Origin: Liolophura sinensis | Taxonomy: Eukaryota; Mollusca; Polyplacophora; Chitonida; Chitonidae | Length of the DNA: 64,000 nucleotides | Direction: 5' to 3' | Assembly: GCF_032854445.1 (NCBI RefSeq) | Contig: NC_088296.1 | Span: 14,762,623 to 14,826,622 of the forward strand | Shown: positions 45,841 to 57,698 of the stretch, piece by piece | Layout of the letters: each line of letters opens with the position of its first letter | How positions within the stretch are numbered: position 1 is the stretch's first letter | Position numbers and translations under genes: made by a program | The notes under the pieces: generated by a model | Seen by the model: the letters and a program-made list of their open reading frames with translations, nothing else | Database searches by the model: none | Told to the model about the DNA's origin: nothing

Positions 45841-48470
45841 ACTTATTCTGCTTACCCGATGTCACGTAACTGGACTCAGTAGTGTTACCCGGTGCATATA
45901 TTTGTTCGGTTACACATCTTAATAAAATGTGACAGGAGCTGACCTGTTTGCTCTCTACCACTTCAATTTCACAGCTCTTTTGCATATGATAGAGCAATTT
46001 TCAATACAATTTATCCATATTTTATATTTTATTTTGGAGAGAAAAATACATCGAAAACTACTGCCTTGTTAACAGTATGTATAGTGTCTGTTTATATCTG
46101 AGTGAGGTGTTAAAAACAACCAAAGTAAAAAAATTTTTATTGCACAGAACGAGTAAATTCAGAGAGTTTCTGAAGCTTAGCGTGTAACACTTCCACATGG
46201 GCAACCTTTTTTTGAAAGTCGACCTGAGGGGCACAAAGAGACCTTTTACACATGATATTTGATCAAAATTAAACAATATTTAAAACACATCTTGCGTGTG
46301 AACAAGTAACCAATAAAAGAAAATAAATCTATAAACATGGACAGCGCACGTGAAGATGGGGTTAGTTTTCAAACTTGAAGAACAAGGCTATACAAAGAGC
46401 ATCTCCATACAAAATTGTGTTAATCATAGGCAATGTTTAGGGCAATTACTGAACGAAAGCCAAAACATCGAAGACGAGCAGACCGGAGGGCATGGATAGG
46501 CGCACACAAATACATATCTCCAATTTTCACTGAAGCTTGGGATCAAAATTGATGATAGACTCAAGGAAATAACTCGGAGTTATAATGTGATGAAAAAGCT
46601 TGACCACACGGCTACTGACACTCAAGTTTTGTCTGACATGGTTGTGACACACGGACAAAGAAAATCCTTACTTGAGGCACAGAATTGTCTGCTGACCGTT
46701 GGTCAGTGTCTATAAGACAGGACTTTGGTTAAAATCAATGCCAATCCTGTCTACAGTTCTACAATGAAAATATCAATAACTTGAACATTGAATGAATAGG
46801 ATGTGAGACAGCTTCGGTGAACCGAGAGCGTGGTAGGACGCCAGTGTAATTGGCAACTAGTTATCTGTGAACATAACCAGTTATATATGGTCAATGGACA
46901 ATTTTACATCAGTTAAAAGTTTGACAAGAAAAGATTTTATATGTTAAAAATCTATATCTAATTTAAAATCTGTTTAGGCGTATATTGATGGGTTCTCTAT
47001 AAAAATGCAAGCCTGGCAATTTGTCTCGTATATTCACAAGGTTTAATAGCCAATCAATGGTCTGTATGTCCAGACTATGCCAGTTTCCGTTGGCGAAACC
47101 TTGACTTTATGTGTATAGGGAGGTTGACGACTAGTTGTGGATGGGAGCCCCGTCGACAAATAGTCCAAGTATAAAATTGAAGGTTGAAAGATGTAGAGAT
47201 AAAACAAAGCACTGATGACAGTGTGACCCTTGGCAAAAAACCACATGTAACCGGTTAAATCCGGCATCTTGTTAACCTGTGCTAGTGTTTTACACAAACA
47301 TCTCATGCAAATGATTGAAGATAGCAACTTACACATCTCCCATTTGCGAAATGTTTCTTTATGTTATATTACTGAATAGCAATACTGCCCATTGCTTCCA
47401 CAGGGTACAATGGTTGTTATGCTGTGGGATAAATCAATGTTCCCTGCCTGCACATTGGGACCGTAACAGTGTCTCACTATTTAAGATCTCTGCGTCGAAA
47501 CGGACATTCGTTTACCAGCCGTCAATCAAAATGGACGTTCTATGTCAGTGATCGCAAGATCAATTCCCCAAAAAACAGCGTTAAGCACAGTCACCTGGGA
47601 ACTATGAATGTAAATGACGAGCACTAGGTAACCTTCCGTCATTGGCTCTCAAAACAATGCAATATAAGAACCAATCGGCGGAAAGTGTCAGTACCCACTG
47701 CAGGTTCAACATGCGCAGTTCGTGCTATTCGCTCCAAGATTTACGTCTGAACTGAAAAGTAGTTGGACACTGACTGAATAATACTCTCGAGCAGACAATA
47801 TAAATTCTGCTGATTTTTTTTTACCTAATTAAAATACATCAGATTTTAATTTTGAACAGAACTGAAAGGTTTATACCCATGGTTGGTACCGGTTCACTCC
47901 CTTTATACAGGTTACCAAAGGGACAACTGTAGTAATTTCACTTCCAGCATCAACAGTTAAAAGATGATGGTCATGCTACTTTAATAGTTTGATGTGTTGT
48001 ACAGAAAAAAGTGCAAGTTACATGTGGTGGTATGCCATGGCACAGCTCAAAAGTTTATGCATATATATGTCCAGTTTAGGAAGTTGAAGTAGCCATACCG
48101 CATAAACAAACCATCACCTAGCTTAAGGTTTGACTACATATCTGACATGTCGTAGACATACATGTAGTTATATGGTTGCTAAGCTCTGCTGTGTTCAGTT
48201 TCGAGCTACACTTTTACAGTTCTTTAAATATATCTGAAGATTAGCAAATGAAATGGGATGTTTGAATGTTAATTGCTTGGCAATCGATTTGACGTTGTTG
48301 GCCAAAAAATAAGATTTATTTTTTTCATTTTCCTTGTACCCAATTCAGATACGCCACACGCAAATGTTTCAAATTATAAATGTCCTAGACGAAGACGCTA
48401 TGGAAAATGCTATTTTCTTTATCTGCATGCAGTAGTTTCTGGGGTGAACTTTTGTAGGGCTTATGAATAA
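45841..48470. other. Gene-poor intergenic stretch
   Basis: No gene, RNA or repeat identified. Frames at 46058-46276, 47043-47336 and 47315-47551 have no splice or domain support. Confidence 0.4.
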
Positions 48471-48739
48471 TGCATTTGGAATGCCGCCAGACCAGAGACG
48501 TTCTGCCAGATGTTAACACTCTTAGACACAGAAACTTTAAAATTTATCAAGTCCGTGCTAGTTCTCGCTGCCACATTCGCCCATTGCGTTGCTCTTTCCT
48601 CCCAGCGGAGGCGAATCAGATCGGAGACTGGGATCCAGCTGTAGCAAAGTTAGTATTTTTATCCGGCACATGGATTGTTTTAGTGGCGTTTGTTTACTAT
48701 TTAATCATTCACACGAATGGTTTGAATAAAACGCTAACT

Positions 48740-48890
48740 TATGTAAATTGACAAGAGGCTGAATTTCAAGGGTTACGTGTGACCATTTGCCAACTACAGT
48801 AAACACGTTGTCGTTCCTGTCCTGATTTTCTCTCTGTGCTGTTTGTCTGTATTGTTATCACATGCTATATACACACACATTAAAACAACC
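48740..48890 (+). mobile_element. Family D element fragment
   Basis: TTGACAAGAGGCTGAATTTC is followed by GGGTTACGTGTGACCATTTG and one minisatellite-like unit (GTCCTGATTTTCTCTCTGTG). The left part of the element is missing. Confidence 0.7.
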
Positions 48891-49199
48891 AAAAGGTTCA
48901 ACTTATGCACTCTTGAACCATCCAGCATGAAGGCTGACTTAATCGTCCACGTATGGTTAGGTAACAAGAAAAAACTGGATAATCAGATAAACAATACAGT
49001 CCTTTCACAATAATTTAAACAGTTGAGACATTTTATAGAATTTATAGATTATGGAACATCACTACTTGTGGGTGACAATAAGAGTCAACAATGCATGGGT
49101 AAGCGTTTGCACAGGCTATCAGTGGCCACCTGTCTTCTACCAACATCTGGAAATCTGTACGCCGTATGTGGGAAAGACTCGGATGCTTCAGCGGTGGTA

Positions 49200-49265
49200 G
49201 GACTTAGAGTGAGTGCTTGGGGTTTAACGTCGTACTCAACAATTTTTCAGTCATATGACGACAAG
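49200..49265 (-). mobile_element. SINE family 2 3'-end fragment
   Basis: GTGAGTGCTTGGGGTTTAAC then TTTTTCAGTCATATGACGAC is the reversed 3' end of family 2. A similar piece is near 3762-3800. Confidence 0.7.
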
Positions 49266-49275
49266 GTAGGACTTA

Positions 49276-49324
49276 GAACGGTGAGTCCGTGCGGTAGGAC
49301 TTAGGCCGCACGGACTCACCGTTC
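49276..49324. repeat. Perfect inverted repeat, 19-bp arms, 11-bp spacer
   Basis: GAACGGTGAGTCCGTGCGG at 49276-49294 is the exact reverse complement of 49306-49324. The spacer TAGGACTTAGG also occurs in near-identical form just outside the left arm (TAGGACTTAG at 49267) and at 49199, so the hairpin sits among short direct repeats. Confidence 0.95.
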
Positions 49325-49683
49325 CACATGAAGACACAGCATACTTACACCGGCGTACTGACTCCTTGACGAGATGTGATTTAAAAAAATGCAATGTACG
49401 GTGTAAACCCCAAAAACACAACCATTACACATGCGCACAAGTGAGAAACTTGGCTGAAGTAAACAAGGGACAAAAGTAGACTAAAACAGATTGGCTCAAA
49501 ACTTATATGCTGTCTATGAACAACATTTCGATTAACTGACTGACCTATTTGCTGATCGATTATTCCATTGATTGATTGACTTTTTTTAACATATCAACTG
49601 ATTCGCTGATAAATGGGCTGTCTAACTTTTTGACTGATTGATGGATAGCTTGATTAAATGATAAAGATAAATCAGTACATTCA

Positions 49684-49878
49684 CTACTCAGGCTCCCGGC
49701 AGGAGACTCGTATGTGAACCCGGTCGTATGTGGGAAGGTCTGCCAGAAACCTGCGGATGACCGTGGGTTTCTCCCGGGCTGTGCCTGGTTTCCACCCACC
49801 ATGATGCTGGCCGCCGTCGTATAAGTGAAATATTCTTGAGTACGGCGTAAAACACCCCTCAAATAAATAAATAAATCG
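49684..49878 (+). mobile_element. SINE family 1, well preserved
   Basis: A core with CGTATGTGGGAAGGTCTGCC, then GAAACCTGCGGATGACCGTG, to AAAACACCCCTCAAATAAAT. The head is partly replaced. Confidence 0.88.
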
Positions 49879-50039
49879 TGTGTGAACCTATTTAAAAAAA
49901 AACCCTGTAAGCTGGACTGTGCATTATATTGCATTATGTCTTTATTAGTTACGGAACACATTTATGCGGTACATTTTCTGCATTGTCAACATATTTTCTA
50001 GAATAGAGGTTATGTCACTAGCGGCAATGTTATAGGTTG

Positions 50040-51702
50040 GTGTAGCGCGAATCATATAGAGAGGCAATAAAACAGCCTGGCCGTCGGGTACGACTCTCCA
50101 CTGCCACGCGGTGACGTAGCAGGTCCACGTGCCAGCTGCTCTCTGCCTGCTTAATATATGACTTTAGCTAAGTATTTGTGACGCGCCAGCCAGCGGTGGC
50201 TCATGCTCAAACACCGGGCAATCAAGCTCTCCGCAATCCGCAGAAATCCAGAGTGGTCTTCCCCGCTGCCATCAGTATTATGGTAATACACTCGAACTCC
50301 ACTCAGCGCGGACCTGGCAGGGAGCTACAACGGTATTACGGGCGTGGTGCTCTTTTCTTCTCCGCCCAGTAGAGCGATTACGGTGGAAAAAGAACTTCGC
50401 AGGAATAAGGGCGTGTCTGTCAAGGAATTGTTACGTTGCTGAAATACAATCTCTTCGATGACTTCCTTATCACAAGATCGTATTACTTGGGTTGTTTTTG
50501 CATTTGTAATAATCTATCTACAGGTTGAAAGGGCGCGTCTAACATGTGTATGAAATTGGCGCTGATGCTCTCCTGCACAGAGGTATTATCTGATCTAGCA
50601 CCTGCTCTCCGTGTTGATCTATGAACTTCGCTGTCTTCTGAAAACGTTACTTATTGTAACTTGGGTCACATTTTTCTTTCGAGTGTCGCAAATTCGTGCT
50701 TACCTGGACGTCTCCAAGGAAACTGTATAACTAGGATTAGGGATTAGTCGGTGCCAGCATTCTGAGTATTACAGCCTCAGACTTCTCAAAGAAGAAGTAT
50801 TAGAGCAGAATCAAAGACATAAACGGAAAATAGCCTATTGACTGAAACTTGGTAAGTTTGTAATAGATTTCACCGATTCTGGTATTTCGGGCAATGCTAT
50901 ATCCGGGCAGTGCAAATGTCTTTTTAAAATCGAACCAATAGCAGTGCTCATTGATACTTGCCGGATGTACAACATAATTCATGGTAATAAAGTCATTGCC
51001 TAGTGACAAGGAAACGGGGAAATAGCCTGATTAAAAGCACCTCTCAAAATTATTCAAGTCATTCGTCGAATCATCGCAAATCGGAGCTCAAGGTGTTTTC
51101 AAGGTAGAACAATACTCCTGCCGCCTATTTGAAGTTTTCCAGAAAACGCGTTAATCATTTTCTCCAAAGTTGCCCGAACTGCCAGGTATTCAAGGAAAGA
51201 ACTTCAAAGGCTTTGTGAAAGTGTGTTCTTCAACATCGTCCGATTTTAAAAAGAGGGGTCCAATATTGTTACTGAAGTGCACGTGGAAGGTATTACGTGG
51301 TACGCAGTACAGAAATAGCTTAGATCAAAGAGACGTTCGGATATTCTCGTCATCAAGTATTCTCGAGAAAACCATATCAAACTGGAGAGCGGCTAAATTT
51401 AACTCCATGGTGGGTAAATGAAAAGAACACTTAGCCCACACCTTACTATTTGGGCTAGCAGGAATTTGGCCAGGATTACTAGAAAGGTAGATATATTGGG
51501 AATTTAAGTTCTGCTGAAGGTGTGCCTCCGGGAGCAGCAGGTATTTGTCGATCGTTGGTATATCTTATACTACGCCAGATGCAATAGATTTTGGAGTGGA
51601 AATCGTCTGTTGCGCCTATTACCCGAGGCAGAAGTCGACACCCCGTTAAAGTCTTCTGAGACAATACTTCAAGAGTAATTCAGAAGTTTATTTCCCAGAA
51701 GG
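50040..51702 (+). promoter_or_regulatory. Possible promoter/5' UTR region of the secreted-protein gene
   Basis: The stretch is less repeat-rich than its surroundings, with a GC-richer part at about 50080-50400 that includes a TGACGTAG element. TTTATTTCCCAG at 51687-51698, five bases before the ATG at 51703, could be the acceptor of a 5' UTR intron. Neither transcription start nor 5' exon can be fixed from sequence. Confidence 0.25.
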
Positions 51703-51797
51703 ATGGAGAAGTTTGCTATGCTCGCCTTCTTATTTGGACTATATTTCAAGTGCTTTGGCTTACAGGATAAACACAGAAACGACGTTAAACAGAGAAG
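51703..51797 (+). CDS. Candidate first coding exon of a secreted protein
   Basis: ATG at 51703 opens MEKFAMLAFLFGLYFKCFGL, a convincing signal peptide (basic n-region, hydrophobic core, likely cleavage after CFG). QDKHRNDVKQR follows, then AG|GTAAGT, a near-perfect donor, phase 2. The mature part starts polar and reaches a basic KQRR-type stretch across the junction, which could be a processing site. I do not recognise the protein. A possible next exon is at 60883-60927. It could also be a single-exon fragment or a pseudogene start. Confidence 0.55.
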
Positions 51798-52552
51798 GTA
51801 AGTGATTCTGTACAGAGTGAAAGAAAAATTACGACTTTACGCTACTTTGGGGCCATTGTTGTCACCTGGAACATTCGAATGAGGTACATTCAGGGGTTTT
51901 CTTTCCATTATGTAAAATCTACAACAAAATGTTCCTCAATGTTCTTTACTATTTCTTTAAAGCAGCATATATGAGTACTTCAAAGCATGCATACATGTCT
52001 CCCTTGGCATGTGTACCTTAGTTTTACATATGTACACCAAAAATATGTGTTTACTACAAATTCCTTTCGTGAGGAATTACTGCACATAGCCGTTTAGCTT
52101 AGACGGGTTAATCGCGTCACAGAAAGTGGACTAACAAAGTCCTCATTAGCTCACACAACGTCATGATTTCTTAGCAGAATTTTAAAAGAAAATGTACGTA
52201 TTCAAACCGAATAACAACTCCTGAGATATGATTTGTAAATGCACGTAAAACTGTGTCAGTTTGAGGTGAAATTGAATTCCCATATGGTACCTGTGTCCTG
52301 GCCTGCTGCTACTGTATGCTTTGAAGAAACATTTATCACATGACAAATGACGTAGTAAAATCGGGTTCCGCACTGCGGGTTAATTGCCCCTTCCGGGCGC
52401 TTACTTCACAGAAAAACAATTTTCAGACGTATCCATGGGGACAAGTCATGACAAAAATCAGAGTAAGACGGATTCACTACTTGCAATGCATCACAAAAAA
52501 GCCAGAGTTAGATTCGAACTCTCAACCATCGCATTCGACAAGATGTTAATAT
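51798..52552. other. Probable intron of the secreted-protein gene
   Basis: No exon with matching phase or known repeat was found in this first part of the presumed intron. Confidence 0.3.
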
Positions 52553-52875
52553 AAATAAAGACATACAGCATAGAGGGTAAGACGGTCACACTTAATAAAG
52601 CCTCTTGTTAGTTTACCTCAGTCAGGGTTTTGTTCTAACTGTTCATGTAGATTCATAAACAGTAGCGATTTAAATGTCCCATTATAAATTGGCTTTAGCA
52701 GAATTAGGTGAAAAAATGCAGTGATGTTGATTGCAAATTATAAGACGTCACTGATCTAGAATTACTCAAATTGACGTGTTGTCATCACATTTTGACATAC
52801 AATGACTTTAAAACAATGCAAAGGGACTAGGTCCTGGGGGACTTAGTCCAGCAGCAGAATTCTGGTTTATTCAGA
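52553..52875 (-). mobile_element. Family D element, minus copy
   Basis: On the minus strand: CCAGAATTCTGCTGCTGGAC, then TTGCATTGTTTTAAAGTC, the hairpin (CAGTGA...TCACTG near 52719-52753), CTAATTCTGC, AACAGTTAGAACAAAACCC and GACAAGAGG-like CTAACAAGAGGC, then a single degenerate repeat unit. Confidence 0.75.
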
Positions 52876-52960
52876 AATGCAAAGACGTACAACATAGAGA
52901 GTAAGACCTGAGCAGCGGCGACATTGTGACACCAGTGAAATACGGCCTCTTGTCCCTGAC
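52876..52960 (-). mobile_element. Family D element, right-end fragment abutting the previous copy
   Basis: GTACAACATAGAGAGTAAGA to TGAAATACGGCCTCTTGTC is the reversed minisatellite unit plus the TTTCA...GACAAGAGG part. Copies joined end to end also occur at 17620-18470. Confidence 0.65.
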
Positions 52961-53551
52961 GTTAAAGAATAACTAAACAAACTGTGCATGCGGCTCTTTC
53001 TTGCCTTTTATCCGGGGTTCAAGTTGGCATGTCAGCCCTATTTGACGCCAGATCTGCCTTATTCAGTTCTACATATATCTCCATGCATTGGGGCATTACT
53101 TCGATATCCCTGGTGTCATATGCAGAGGACATAACTCACTTCCGGCTTTAATGATGCGACTTCTAGCTCATTAAAACTGATTTTCCGACATAGGTTTACC
53201 TCATACTGCAAACTGCACGTCATTGTAATGCGTGATCGAATCTATAACGTAAAGGCTCAGGTAAAATATATCGCTGTACTGAACTGATAATGAAGGGATA
53301 CATGTAGACCTGCGCCCTACAAGTAAATGTGAAGATAATTAAAATATGTGTGAAAAAAACATCCCCCGATGTCTGTCAGCAGACTATAAAAGGCCACATG
53401 AGGTGTTACAATTTGTTACAGGTGTCGTCATTCTAGTCTTTACGGTTTACAGTCTACAGGTAAAACGTGATTTTTTTCAGAATTGTGGATATCCGGAGGC
53501 AGGCCGGAAGTAAAACCATGTGCTTTGCAAACATTGGATATACACAAGGGA

Positions 53552-53694
53552 ACAGTTTCACAAAAATGTCGCACATGTGCGATTTGTCAGACATATTGGA
53601 CAATAGTAAGGTAATAGTGATGTTCAAACTATCAAATGACAAATGTACGATAAAAAAATGACGTACGTCGCTTTGTGAAATTAGGCTCTGTAAA
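53552..53694. mobile_element. MITE-like element, copy 2
   Basis: GTTTCACAAAAATGTCGCAC at the left is partly inverted at the right (GTCGCTTTGTGAAATTAGGC). It shares GGTAATAGTGA and GACAAATGTACGAT with 45009-45145. Confidence 0.6.
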
Positions 53695-56600
53695 CTTAGA
53701 ATGGCAAATTGCATATAAAACGGTATTTTATGTGTGAGTTTTTGCCCACCCCCACCCCCTCCAAAAAAAAAAGAGAAACAAGAAAAAAAAAAAACAAATA
53801 TGTTTCTTTTTTGGCCTTTAGATAAAATATGAAATGGGAAATCTTACATATTTGGACCAAATTACATCTAAAACGATCAAATTTGGCTCAACTGAGGATA
53901 AAGTTCCGGCAAAAATGAAACACAACTGACAAAATTGGTCACGTGACGTATTAACAATGGCCACAGAATTCTAATTTGCATAAGAATGGAATTCGAAGTC
54001 CTAGAGGAGATCTTTGAAACGGTTCCGTATATGTTTGAAATCAGTAGTCAACCGTTTTGAAAGAAAAGTTTTCCAGTGAAGTTGGAAATAATCCAATATG
54101 ACTGCTACGCCAAGGGTGTAATAAACCTGAGCTTTTTAAGTGGTATCAGTTTGAATGCTGTACTTTAAGGCGATAACGTTTCAAAATTTGACTGCAATAA
54201 ACTGGACTGAAGAGTTGGAGCAGAATGTGGTGGAATAATACTAAAAATCTTAACAAGAACAATAGAGTTTCGAGCCAGAATGGCTTGAAGTTCACGCCTT
54301 GCAATCTGACACTTCGATAAATAAATGGTTTATATACAACAGTAAGGATCTCAAATATATGGTTAAATCCGCACCCCACCCCCCCCCCTCCTTGCGACAC
54401 ACACATAGACCACCAGAAACACCGAAAACCACTTTCAGACCTGTCTGTTGTAGTTAAAGTTAACGTATACTTCGAGGCAGCAGGCAATTGGCAAAGAACT
54501 TCATGCACGTCGATTTAAAAATCTGTAGCTCGCAAATGTCCAATTCTTAACGGAGACGGCATGCAGAGAACGTCGGTCATTTCCAAGTTTTCTGAGAGCG
54601 GGATTGAAGCAATGAAGCATGCTTTAAGTGAAGCACTAGAGCATGATAATAAGTGATAGTTAAATAAGGTGTAGTTACCTAGTATGGTAAAACATATTGA
54701 TAGGCGCTAGAGTGTAATTAGGCCATCTAAATTCGGAAACCATCAGACCTACTTTTAGGTAAAATTTGCACTTACATATACTGCGTATCTTGTAAATGTA
54801 CATTGATTGTAAATCACCTGTATCGGGTGTATAGATAAATGACAGGCTGCACAGAGATGATGCACTTTCAATATATACCCCAAAAATGAAATAGTAAAGA
54901 ATTTCCGCTCAAAGCGTTTGCAAAAGAACTGGCGTAGGAACAGACGAAATACATACAAAAGTTTGAACTATGCTATTATAGAGGTAACTGAAACAAAACT
55001 GTCGAAATTTATTCCTCAACTCATGAGGAAAGTTTGTTGGTCTGTTTCTTTTAACTTGTCGCCTATGATGCCCCCCTGTAAAACCACTCAGTCGCTATAC
55101 CAAAGTTGGCTTTATTCAGTGACACGTTACACCACTTGCTCTACACATTGCCCTGTTGGACGTCTTTATCATTACAAAGAATATGGAGTTGGAGAATTCA
55201 AGGGCATAGCAGTGCGCATGGTGGCCTATACTGGTACCATTCTTATCTGCGAAATCAAATTCTTGTCAAATTGCACTAGTAGTTCAAAATTTATAACCGT
55301 AGATTGGCTCCGCTTTGTATAGGCTGTAAATGCTCTCTAGCCACATTGTGCAAATAGCTGTAAATCATATGTACTCATTGAGAATTACATGACCCGAAAA
55401 GTTTACCGTCGGACAGTCTGTTGACTACGATGGGATGGTTAAAAATTGCGGACTGAATTTCAACAGAAATGTATGTCACATACAGCTCTCCACATCCTGT
55501 TCTCCACATCCTGACCTCGTAAATATTTTAAAAGGCTGAAAATATGGCGCTGTTTTAAATGTGCATCTATAAATATGTGTAGATGATAATACATCAGAGT
55601 AAATCTCTCGACTTATAATTACGTCCTGTCTGTTTGGTTTGTTTATTTAACATTATATGAGATCAGTCGCACTAAGCCGTATATATAAAAACGGACTTGT
55701 GGGTAAATAACTACAGGACCAATGTCCAACGCAACATTTAACCCAAATGACGAAGGAACTAAGAAAGTAAAAAAAAGGTAGCAGTATGTAAAAAAATCTG
55801 ACATATATGTGTCAGCCGTGCTTTGATTTGCAGCTTCTCAAATATACAACCTGTCGATCATATTCAGCAGAATGCCTCGGGTTGAGCGGACTTCAATGCA
55901 GTTATGAATACAGTTATGAGACCCTGGACATTCTACCAGTATTGACTTACAAGAGAATTATACCCATTTTAAAACTTAAGAAATCTGGTGAACGCGTTTA
56001 ATGGAATAAACTTGACAAACCAGTTGTGTAGTGATAATTTGTGATGTGGGTTTAAATCGTCACATAACACACAGGACACAACAAATGCTACACGGCGAGG
56101 TATTTGAAGGACCCTTCGGCAAGATAAGGGTTATTTACAATATCAAATCTGAAACTCTCCATCCTGTCGTAAAATCGGCGTGATAGGAAACCGCACTGGT
56201 CTTTCTACAAATATATATGCACATAAGATGTACCATCTTCAGTGCATGTAGTTTCTTTTAAGTACAATATTGTTGGACATATAGTTGTGACAGGCTTTGA
56301 TATACATGGTTTTTTTTAAATCTAGCAGATCCTTTGCATACCCATTAGAGCATTAGACAGATCGGGCCCGGTGAAGATTACTCTTTCATGATGTCTGTAT
56401 GTAGTCGTCGTGATAGATTGTTTCCCGGGTGGTACATATACGTTATTATTGGGAATGTTAAGCGACAAGATGAACGAGGAAACATCTCCTGAATGGTAAC
56501 CCCTTTATGTAGTGGAACTGATGAAGGATTTGTTGCCCCTGGCTTTAACGTAGCGGTGATGGGGTTTATTAAACACGTATATAATTAGTAATGAAATTCT

Positions 56601-57698
56601 ATCATTTACCTTCTCTGTGGGCAATAACAGTATGGAGAGCAAAGGCATTCCAAGTACTGATGTCCATGTACAGTAGTTGTATTAAAGTGTTAAGTTTTTA
56701 AGAATCCGTAAGTTACACTTGACTTGTAATCTTACTTTTATAATTGCACAACAGTACTTATCAAAGTGACTTGCGCTTTTTCACTACTTTTGTTAAGAGC
56801 GTAGATACAAGTTTGGTGACGTCCCTCCCCACCCCAAAAACTGCAAAAACTGATGACATATTACTCATACATTGCACAAGAGTCTTGAGAAATTTAGCAT
56901 TCGAAGGGCAAAGAAACAACCTGTTTTAATGGAGTTGGCTTTTAACTTGATAGCCCTTTTCACCACATATCGTACGAAGCTTGCCCTCGAGATTCTCCGT
57001 TACTACATTGCGGGCTCTTGTGAATGATGACAAATGTACAATTTTTATTGGAATTCCCAGGCGGCCCATGTAAGCTAAAATATTCACCGTCTTTCTTTAG
57101 GCACGAAAAGCTTTGTGGTGTCAAAAGCTTTGCCATCCCAACGTGAAGGATTTCGTTAGCTGACCGTTTTCGTCAATAGACCTAAGACTTGTGCTTGGCA
57201 TTGAGTTGTCCGTTTTGACGTGAACTTCTTTAGGGATATCGCCTCGTGTGCTTATAATTGTTTTAACGATTGCCTAATCGGGTTCACTGTCGAATGGTCA
57301 GAGTCATTGCACTGTTCAGGACTATAATGCGTGCTGCGCGCCATAACTGAAGCTTAAATGATTACCTACGTAGACGTTTCTGCCGCCTTCACCGTCACTT
57401 GACAGTCTGGCTGTGCCGTGACAGAAATGCGACGGATAATTTTTGCATGAGAAAATAGCGACATTCGAATTTCAGACCAGAAACTAAAGTGAAGGTCATA
57501 CCTCTTGTCAAAGAGACATACCCAAAAACGGTGGAGGGTACCCAACTTTGCGATTTTTGGCACCATGGAAATTTTAGGATAGAGTCAAATTTTATTTCTT
57601 TTTTTTAATTAAGTTTCGCTCAGGTCGCTGACTATAGATTTAGTAGCGGGAAAATACATAATATAACATAATTTCCTAAAATACGATAAAAGGCCTAA
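53695..57698. other. Long stretch without recognised gene
   Basis: No exon, tRNA or mobile element identified. The 134-codon frame at 54918-55322 has no family resemblance, no flanking splice sites of matching phase and a length expected by chance in a window this size. If the secreted-protein gene is real, this is intron. Confidence 0.4.

Noticed and set aside
48511-48650. Signal-peptide-like frame (ATG at about 48511, hydrophobic FIKSVLVLAATFAHC then QRRR)
   Set aside because: The frame ends at a TAG after about 44 codons and no acceptable donor precedes the stop. An overlapping frame with a hydrophobic stretch is equally unsupported.
53467-53661. Possible exon after TTTTTTTCAG reading RIVDIRRQAGSKTMCF
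   Set aside because: Its second half is the MITE-like element at 53552-53694 and the donor would be inside that element.
54918-55322. 134-codon open frame
   Set aside because: No recognisable domain, no phase-matched splice sites, and several frames this long are expected by chance in 64 kb on six frames.
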